Below are positions 1 through 4,497 of a stretch of 5,964 bases of DNA, piece by piece. Both the position numbers and the translations under genes were made by a program. The DNA is taken from assembly GCA_025454125.1 (NCBI GenBank), contig JALOPA010000152.1:1-5964 (forward strand), in the 5' to 3' direction. Origin of the DNA: Thermodesulfobacteriota bacterium. Lineage in GTDB: Bacteria; Desulfobacterota; DSM-4660; Desulfatiglandales; HGW-15. Numbering within the stretch: the stretch's first letter is position 1; each line of letters opens with the position of its first letter. Below the pieces are notes generated by a model, which was given only the letters and a program-made list of their open reading frames with translations, was not told the DNA's origin and did no database searches.

Positions 1-344
1 TGAACACGAAGTGGGCGCAAAGCAGGGCTGTGGCGAGCATCGAACGGTGTTCCCTCAACATCCTCGGGTCGGCCGTGCAACTGGCGGGCAAGCTGGAGTT
101 TCGCAACCCTCCGGCAGAAAGCGAGCTGGATGTGACGTTCAGGGCGAACAACTTCAGCCGCATCATGAAAGCCATCTATCGGATCAACAGCGCGGCCTTT
201 GACCGGATTGTCGTGGCGCTGGTCGATCTCGACGAAAAGAACGTGAGCCTCTACGCTCCGAATACCGATTCACTGGATCTCAGTATTTCCTACAAGGCCT
301 CCATGGTCAAAATCAACGAACAGGAACTAAAGCCCCTCACCTGA
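1..344 (+). CDS. C-terminal part of an unrecognised protein (5' end outside window)
   Basis: The reading frame is open from base 3 to a TGA at 342-344, giving about 113 visible residues. There is no stop before the left edge. A GTG at 30-32 could be an internal start, but the frame stays open and protein-like upstream of it (NTKWAQSRAV), so the gene most likely begins outside the window. Codons strongly favour G or C in third position, which supports real coding. The visible part alternates hydrophobic and polar residues (for example VQLAGKLEF, DRIVVALVDL, LDLSISYKASMV), as expected of a beta-rich domain, with one probable helix around FSRIMKAIYRI. I see no cysteine cluster, nucleotide-binding motif or membrane segment. 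I do not recognise the family; a periplasmic beta-rich protein is possible, but that is a guess. It converges with the znuA-like gene, with 7 bp between the two stop codons. Confidence 0.72.
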   Translation, partial: NTKWAQSRAVASIERCSLNILGSAVQLAGKLEFRNPPAESELDVTFRANNFSRIMKAIYRINSAAFDRIVVALVDLDEKNVSLYAPNTDSLDLSISYKASMVKINEQELKPLT

Positions 345-351
345 TGACGGA

Positions 352-1281
352 TCACTGGTTTTTGGTGGCCAGAGCCTGTTTGAACTTCTGGGCCTGCACC
401 CGCAAATTCTTTTCCCAGTCCTCCCGCAAATTGTCTGCAACGATGACCTGGCCGTTGATCGCTTTGGCAATGGTCTCGGCGCTCTTCGTGGAGAATTGAG
501 GCTGAACAAAGATGATTCTGATACCGTCCCTCTTGGCTTGAGTGATGAGGGCCTTGAGCTGTTCGGGCTTGGGCTCTTTTCCTTCCATCTCCACGGGGAC
601 CTGCTCCAATCCATAGGCTCGTGCGAAATAACCCCAAGCCGGGTGGTACACCATGAACTTGAGGCCTTTTTTGTCGCTGAAGATCTCCGCGAGATCCTGG
701 TCGAGCTTGTCGATTTCTTTTAGAAATGCTTCCAGATTGGCTTGGTACGTCCGGCTGTTCGAGGGGTCCATTTCCGTCAGGGCTTCCTGGATGTTCCGGG
801 CAATGATCTTGACCTCGGGAGGCGCCACCCAAACGTGGGGATCCGGTGTCCCGGAAGCCTCCTCCTTGTGAGCCGGCCCTGCTTTGGCCGGATCGCCCCC
901 GTCTTTCTCATCCTCGTGATGATGGGAGACCATGGTCAGCTTGTCGATGCCCTTGTCGGTAGGCACAATCCGCATCTTCGGGTTCAGTTTGGCGAACTTG
1001 GGCAACCACACGGTTTCGAAGGTGATCCCGATGGCAAAGTAAACCTGGCTCTTGGACAGATCGGCCATCTGGGTAGGCCGCGGTTCGTAGAGGTGAGGGT
1101 TGGCTCCGGGCGGGACCATCACGGAAACGCTGACGAGGGTTCCCCCGATCTTTTGCACAACGTATTTCTGGGGAGGGATGCTCACGAACGCAGAAATGCG
1201 CTCACCGGCCAGGGCCATCCCTGAACCGTAGAGGGCGCAGAGGAGAAGAAAAAAGGCGACGGAGGCCACACGAAGCTTCAT
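352..1281 (-). CDS. znuA: Periplasmic metal-binding protein of a zinc-type ABC importer (ZnuA/TroA family)
   Basis: This 309-residue protein has the usual length and layout of cluster A-I (TroA superfamily) binding proteins, which capture Zn, Mn or Fe in the periplasm and pass it to an ABC permease. Residues 1-25 form a Sec signal peptide (MKLR, a hydrophobic core, then ALA before GE). Cys15 lacks a lipobox, so a lipoprotein is unlikely. The mature start (FVSIPPQKYVVQKIGG) and VPPGANPHLYEP are family hallmarks. Candidate metal ligands are His63, His149 (in DPHVW), His213 (in YHPAWGYF) and Asp283. Between the first two histidines lies a His/acidic loop (HHHEDE at 120-125, His138), typical of zinc binders; nickel or another metal is not excluded. 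The start codon overlaps the previous gene's stop (ATGA), with Shine-Dalgarno GAGGAGA at 1293-1287. No ZnuB or ZnuC gene is visible, so permease and ATPase must lie elsewhere. Metal identity is inferred. Confidence 0.9.
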   Translation of the reverse strand: MKLRVASVAFFLLLCALYGSGMALAGERISAFVSIPPQKYVVQKIGGTLVSVSVMVPPGANPHLYEPRPTQMADLSKSQVYFAIGITFETVWLPKFAKLNPKMRIVPTDKGIDKLTMVSHHHEDEKDGGDPAKAGPAHKEEASGTPDPHVWVAPPEVKIIARNIQEALTEMDPSNSRTYQANLEAFLKEIDKLDQDLAEIFSDKKGLKFMVYHPAWGYFARAYGLEQVPVEMEGKEPKPEQLKALITQAKRDGIRIIFVQPQFSTKSAETIAKAINGQVIVADNLREDWEKNLRVQAQKFKQALATKNQ

Positions 1282-1493
1282 GCCAATCTCCTCAGGCAGT
1301 CCTGAGGAAAGCGATGGGTGCCGCCTGTCCCGTCCAGGGTGACCTGCACCAGGGCCTCCGGGTCATTGATCACCATATCGGGGTCTGTGACCACGCCTCG
1401 GTAGCCCACGTACTCGTTCATGTACTCCTCCCATCTCTGGTCCTGGGACCTTTGAAAAACCTCCACCTTGTCCCCCTGGCGCAAAGCAGACAT
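1278..1493 (-). CDS. Small 71-residue protein of unknown function, possibly SH3-like
   Basis: The protein starts MSALRQGDKVEVF and ends in LRRLA. I chose the ATG at 1493-1491 because a strong Shine-Dalgarno (AGAGGAGA, 1508-1501) lies 7 nt upstream; the frame extends further 5' but only inside the end of the oxidoreductase gene. The sequence looks like a small soluble beta-barrel: the segments GDKVEVF, YRGVVTDPD and ALVQVTLDG separated by turns resemble SH3-like or KOW-like folds, with a central RWEEYMNEYVG segment. It has no signal peptide, no membrane helix and a single cysteine in PQDCLR, so it is probably cytoplasmic. It sits 13 bp after the NAD(P)H oxidoreductase gene and overlaps znuA by 4 bp, so all three are probably co-translated. 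Function is not known; an assembly factor or accessory subunit for the redox complex is speculation. Confidence 0.82.
   Translation of the reverse strand: MSALRQGDKVEVFQRSQDQRWEEYMNEYVGYRGVVTDPDMVINDPEALVQVTLDGTGGTHRFPQDCLRRLA
1290..1307 (-). promoter_or_regulatory. Hairpin overlapping the znuA Shine-Dalgarno (candidate translational coupling element)
   Basis: Read on the - strand, CCTCAGG (1307-1301), a 4-nt loop ACTG, and CCTGAGG (1296-1290) form a perfect 7-bp stem. The 3' arm contains GAGG, the first half of the znuA Shine-Dalgarno GAGGAGA (1293-1287), which is 5 nt before the znuA ATG. The whole hairpin lies inside the last codons of the small upstream gene (PQDCLR). Ribosomes finishing that gene would melt the stem, expose the site and reach the ATGA overlap, a classical arrangement for translational coupling. 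The structure is seen in the sequence; the regulatory effect is inferred. Confidence 0.5.
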
Positions 1494-1509
1494 AGCGGTC
1501 TCTCCTCTA
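1494..1509 (-). promoter_or_regulatory. Ribosome-binding site of the 71-residue gene, overlapping the upstream stop codon
   Basis: The - strand reads TAGAGGAGAGACCGCT directly before ATG. The TAG stop (1509-1507) of the NAD(P)H oxidoreductase is part of the Shine-Dalgarno run AGAGGAGA (1508-1501), followed by a 7-nt spacer. This fixes the start of the small protein at 1493 rather than at the upstream in-frame ATG at 1592, and suggests reinitiation by ribosomes that have just finished the previous gene. Confidence 0.75.
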
Positions 1510-3663
1510 AGGGATGGTGATGCCCGACTTGTACCCTGCCGTCCTCTGCCTCGCACACTTCTCGCAGAGCTGGCGGCCTTCAAAAGCTTCAATGATTGCG
1601 GAGGTGCGCTTCTTCACGTAGTCGAGATATCGGGCCGGCCCGACCACGGTGCCGCACTGATCACAGTACTCCAATTTCTCGTGGCAGAGAACCGTGCCGC
1701 AGAGGCTGAGGATCCGCTCTCCGTCCCTGTCCGCCAGGGTCAAGGCTCCGGTCGGGCAGTTAGCGGCGCAGGCTCCGCACAGGATGCACCGTTCGGCCGT
1801 GAGCCGGAAGTCGGTCATTCCCGGAGCTTCAGAATGGACGTAACCGAACTGGAGCGCATTGATCCCCATTTTGTCCCGGCAGACGGAGACACACTTTCCG
1901 CAGCGCTTGCAAATGTCGCAGCGCAGGCATCGCCGGGCTTCCTGCTTGGCCGTGTGTTCATCAAAGCCCAGTTCAACCTGCTGGAAGGTGATGCGCCGCC
2001 TTTCCGGGCCGAGGAGAGGCATTTCAGGCCTGCGAAGAGTCATCTTGGATGAAGCCGGGGTTTCCGACAGGGCCACTCGCATCCGGCGGAAAGGCACGGG
2101 CGGCATTTTGGGTTGCGGAAGGCCTCGGAGATAGCGGTCAATTCCTTCAGCCGCTCTTTTCCCTGCACCGATGGCCTCCACCGCGGTGGCAGGACCAAGC
2201 ACGAGATCGCCACCGGAGTAAACGCCTTGCACGGAAGTCGCTGACGTGATGGTGTCCGCCACGAGGGTTCCCCACTTGGTCCACCGGAGACTCTGGACGG
2301 AATCCAGCCCTTCACGGTCCACGCGTTGGCCGATGGCCGTGATGACCGCATCGACGGCAAGGACATGTTCACTGCCGGGCACAGGCACCGGCTTGCGCCT
2401 GCCCTTGTCGTCGGGTTCCGCCAGCTTCGCACGAAGGCACTTGAGGCCGGTAAGTTTGCCGCCGCTTCCGAGGACTTCAATGGGCACCGTGAGGAACGTG
2501 ATCTGAACGCCCTCCTCCTCGGCCTGCTTGACCTCTTCGAGATTGGCGGGCATCTCGCTCCGGGTTCTTCTGTAAACCAGGTGCACCTCATGACATCCCA
2601 AACGCACGAGGGTTCGAGCGGCATCGATCGCCACATTACCGCCGCCGATGACCGCCACCCTTTGGCCCGGGGCATGCCTGTTTCCCCGTGTGACTTCGCG
2701 CAAAAAAGCGATCGCGTCGATGACCTGTGGAAAATCCTTTTCCCCCCTCACCGCCAGATCCATGGAGGCATGGGCTCCTGTGGAAATGAAAAACGCCCTG
2801 AACCCCTCCTGTCGGAGCTCCTCCATCGTGGTGTCCCGGCCCAGCCTCGTGTTGAACCGGAATTTCACCCCCAGCTCCTCGATGAAACCGACTTCGCGGT
2901 CAATGACTTCCCTGGGGAGACGGTAGCGGGGAATGCCCACCATCATCATTCCGCCTGCATAAGGCAGCGCTTCAACGACCGTGACTTCATATCCCTTGAG
3001 GGCAAGGTAGTAGGCGGCCGTCAATCCTGCCGGCCCTGCGCCGATCACGCACACCTTGTAGTCCAGGGCAGGCTCTTTAGGCGGGTTGGCATAGGTCCTC
3101 TCGGAAACCGCCCGCTCAGCGGCAAAGGCTTTGAGGTCCTTGATGGCGATGGGCGTGTCGATTTTCCCCCTCACGCAGACGAATTCGCAGGGGTGGGTGC
3201 ACACCAGACCGCACACCCAGGGAAAGGGATTGTCTTTTCGAATCAGCTCGACGGCTTCGCCGTATCGGCCCTGGCCGATGAGCGCCACATAGCTGGCCAC
3301 GTCGATTCCTGCCGGACAGGCCATCTGGCAGGGCGCAGGGGTGAGAATCTCGCACTGACCGGTGGGGCAGTTGTGGGTGTCGATGTGGCTGGCAAAGACT
3401 TCTCTGTGGGAATCCAGATTTCTCCCCACGAGACGAACGATCGCCTCGGAGAAGTCCTCCGGTTCCTCCAGGACGATCGTGGCCACGGAGGTGAGCATGG
3501 CCTTCAGGTGCTGCGGGCCTCCGGCTCCTGTGGACACGTCCCTGAGGAGGTCGAGCAGGTCTTCCGCCCGCCGCCGAGCCCTCGGATGGGTGATACGGCC
3601 AGAGGCGAGGTACTGCGAAAGCCCGAGGTAAGTTTGGTAAACGATGCAGGTCTGGTCGGTCAT
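1507..3663 (-). CDS. NAD(P)H-linked FAD/iron-sulfur oxidoreductase, GltD/NfnB/SfrB type
   Basis: This 718-residue flavoprotein probably exchanges electrons between NAD(P)(H) and the two iron-sulfur/molybdopterin proteins encoded upstream. Domains in order: a helical N-terminal segment (about 10-105) resembling the C-terminal domain of NuoF; a GltD-like dicluster region with Cys104, 112, 116, 151, 155, 159 and 163; an FAD-binding Rossmann motif GAGPAG (208-213); a second Rossmann motif GGGNVA (340-345) with YRRTRSEMPA (364-373), typical of NADPH sites in this family; the FAD-closing SGGD..LGPATAVEAIGAGK stretch; two [4Fe-4S] motifs (Cys585/588/591/595 and Cys626/629/632/636); and a Cys-rich tail with CxxC pairs at 667/670 and 700/703 that could be a zinc ribbon. 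The ATG at 3663 was chosen over an in-frame TTG at 3699 because GAAGAAGG lies just upstream. Automatic pipelines may label it glutamate synthase small subunit; no GltB partner is seen, so that is unlikely. Confidence 0.88.
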   Translation of the reverse strand: MTDQTCIVYQTYLGLSQYLASGRITHPRARRRAEDLLDLLRDVSTGAGGPQHLKAMLTSVATIVLEEPEDFSEAIVRLVGRNLDSHREVFASHIDTHNCPTGQCEILTPAPCQMACPAGIDVASYVALIGQGRYGEAVELIRKDNPFPWVCGLVCTHPCEFVCVRGKIDTPIAIKDLKAFAAERAVSERTYANPPKEPALDYKVCVIGAGPAGLTAAYYLALKGYEVTVVEALPYAGGMMMVGIPRYRLPREVIDREVGFIEELGVKFRFNTRLGRDTTMEELRQEGFRAFFISTGAHASMDLAVRGEKDFPQVIDAIAFLREVTRGNRHAPGQRVAVIGGGNVAIDAARTLVRLGCHEVHLVYRRTRSEMPANLEEVKQAEEEGVQITFLTVPIEVLGSGGKLTGLKCLRAKLAEPDDKGRRKPVPVPGSEHVLAVDAVITAIGQRVDREGLDSVQSLRWTKWGTLVADTITSATSVQGVYSGGDLVLGPATAVEAIGAGKRAAEGIDRYLRGLPQPKMPPVPFRRMRVALSETPASSKMTLRRPEMPLLGPERRRITFQQVELGFDEHTAKQEARRCLRCDICKRCGKCVSVCRDKMGINALQFGYVHSEAPGMTDFRLTAERCILCGACAANCPTGALTLADRDGERILSLCGTVLCHEKLEYCDQCGTVVGPARYLDYVKKRTSAIIEAFEGRQLCEKCARQRTAGYKSGITIP

Positions 3664-3675
3664 GTTGCCTTCTTC
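3664..3675 (-). promoter_or_regulatory. Ribosome-binding site supporting the ATG at 3663
   Basis: On the - strand GAAGAAGG (3675-3668) is followed by CAAC and then ATG. This purine-rich run favours the ATG at 3663-3661 over the TTG 36 nt upstream, which is preceded by the pyrimidine-rich TGACTT and no recognisable Shine-Dalgarno. The spacing from the final GG is short (4 nt), so the site is reasonable rather than ideal. Confidence 0.5.
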
Positions 3676-3721
3676 AGGTCCTGTTTGATCGTTTCGCAAA
3701 AAGTCAATGAACGTGCTCTTC

Positions 3722-3820
3722 CGTCATTCCGGCGAATCCGCCTGAGGCGGATGAAAGCCGGAATCCAGTCTTCTCATCGGTTTACAAAGAATCTGGACCC
3801 CGTTTTTCAAGGGGGTGACG
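3722..3820. repeat. Intergenic palindromic repeat (REP/MITE-like), about 99 bp
   Basis: The spacer between the four-cluster protein gene and the flavoprotein gene holds nested palindromes. ATTCCGGC (3726-3733) pairs with GCCGGAAT (3757-3764), and inside it ATCCGCC (3736-3742) pairs with GGCGGAT (3746-3752) around a TGA loop. To the right, TCCAG (3764-3768) is complementary to CTGGA (3793-3797), and ACCCC (3797-3801) to GGGGT (3812-3816). The ends are short inverted repeats, CGTCA (3722-3726) and TGACG (3816-3820). This matches in form the widespread bacterial repeat that begins GTCATTCC and contains GGAATCCAG and CTGGA.CCC. It has no open reading frame. Only one copy is visible, so its repeated status is from general knowledge. 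It lacks a T-run next to either stem, so it is not an obvious intrinsic terminator, but its transcript would fold strongly within the operon. Confidence 0.7.
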
Positions 3821-3864
3821 ACTTCCTGTGAATCCATCTGTTCCGGCTCAAACCGCTTTGTCGA

Positions 3865-4461
3865 CTATGCCCCTTTGGCCGCAGGTTGGGTCTGTTTCCG
3901 CTTGGGCTTCAGGGGTTTTGCTTTTGGGCCGGCCACAGGCTGGCGCAGGGTCACTTCCGTGGCCATGGCCGCCATGGCCTTGGCGTGGCGCTCTCTGCGC
4001 GCGTCGATCATGGCCGCAGGCTTCCCGAAATGAAGACACTTGGTCACGCACTTGGCCACGCAGGCGGGCTCCAGCCCCTGGTCCACCCGGTCCATGCAGT
4101 AATCGCACTTGACGACCTTGCCTTTTTCGGAGTCCCACTGGGGCGCACCCCAGGGACAGGCCCTCATGCAGGCTTTGCATCCCACACACAGGTCGTGATC
4201 CACAAAGACAATGCCGTCCTTGGCTCTTTTCTGCATGGCTCCCGTGGGGCAGGCGGCGACGCACCAGGGCCTGTCGCAATGGTAGCAAGGCATGAAAACA
4301 AAATCGATCTTGGGAACGCTTCCCACCCACTTGGGGCCGATGGTCTCGACCCGGCAGAGTCTAGGGCCTATGGGCAGCTTCTTGTTCTCCTTGCAGTGAA
4401 CTTCGCAGGACAAACACCCGATGCATTTTGCGCTATCGTGGAAGAGATAAAATTCACTCAT
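3865..4461 (-). CDS. Four-[4Fe-4S] electron-transfer subunit (PsrB/DmsB/HycB type)
   Basis: This 198-residue protein is the expected electron-wire subunit of a molybdopterin oxidoreductase. All sixteen ligand cysteines of the DmsB/PsrB fold can be placed: Cys13/16/19/23, Cys59/62/67/71, Cys92/95/98/102, and Cys119/122/134/138. The final motif reads ACVAKCVTKCLHFG, lacking the proline common after the last ligand and carrying an extra Cys142; Cys36 is also extra. Residues from about 150 to 198 form a Lys/Ala/Pro-rich basic tail not needed for cluster binding. There is no signal peptide or membrane helix. The Shine-Dalgarno AGAGGA (4474-4469) lies 7 nt before the ATG. It follows the molybdopterin subunit gene by 36 bp, the usual catalytic-then-ferredoxin order, and is separated from the flavoprotein gene by the palindromic repeat. 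The exact enzyme (thiosulfate, polysulfide, formate or other) cannot be told from this subunit. Confidence 0.9.
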   Translation of the reverse strand: MSEFYLFHDSAKCIGCLSCEVHCKENKKLPIGPRLCRVETIGPKWVGSVPKIDFVFMPCYHCDRPWCVAACPTGAMQKRAKDGIVFVDHDLCVGCKACMRACPWGAPQWDSEKGKVVKCDYCMDRVDQGLEPACVAKCVTKCLHFGKPAAMIDARRERHAKAMAAMATEVTLRQPVAGPKAKPLKPKRKQTQPAAKGA

Positions 4462-4497
4462 GGCTTTTTCCTCTTTTTCCCGTTTGAATCCTTGGCG

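Noticed and set aside
1200..1281. Lipoprotein signal at Cys15 of the ZnuA-like protein
   Set aside because: The residues before Cys15 are LLL, which does not fit a lipobox, and a normal ALA cleavage site follows at residues 23-25.
1494..1592. Upstream in-frame ATG that would lengthen the small protein to 104 residues
   Set aside because: The extra 33 residues lie almost wholly within the end of the flavoprotein gene in another frame and look like a shadow (Arg/Ser-rich); the strong Shine-Dalgarno is at the ATG at 1493.
1507..3663. Glutamate synthase small subunit (gltD) as the name for the flavoprotein
   Set aside because: Only the central region is GltD-like; the extra N-terminal domain, two ferredoxin motifs and Cys-rich tail, with no GltB gene in view and a molybdopterin operon context, argue against a role in glutamate synthesis.
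3664..3699. TTG start that would lengthen the flavoprotein to 730 residues
   Set aside because: TTG is a weak start without a visible Shine-Dalgarno, while an ATG with GAAGAAGG just upstream follows 12 codons later.
3679..3707. Possible sigma-70 promoter with TTGACT at 3707-3702 (- strand)
   Set aside because: At 17-nt spacing the -10 position reads ACAGGA, and no TATAAT-like hexamer is found at neighbouring spacings, so a single -35-like match is not enough.
3722..3768. Nested hairpin read as a Rho-independent terminator
   Set aside because: Neither strand has a T-run directly after the stem; the nearest run on the - strand (3702-3698) is more than 20 nt beyond it.
2326..3831. Long + strand open frame of 501 codons opposite the flavoprotein gene
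   Set aside because: It is antisense to a gene with clear FAD, NADPH and cysteine-cluster motifs, contains no recognisable domain, and is the kind of frame that arises opposite GC-rich genes with biased third positions.
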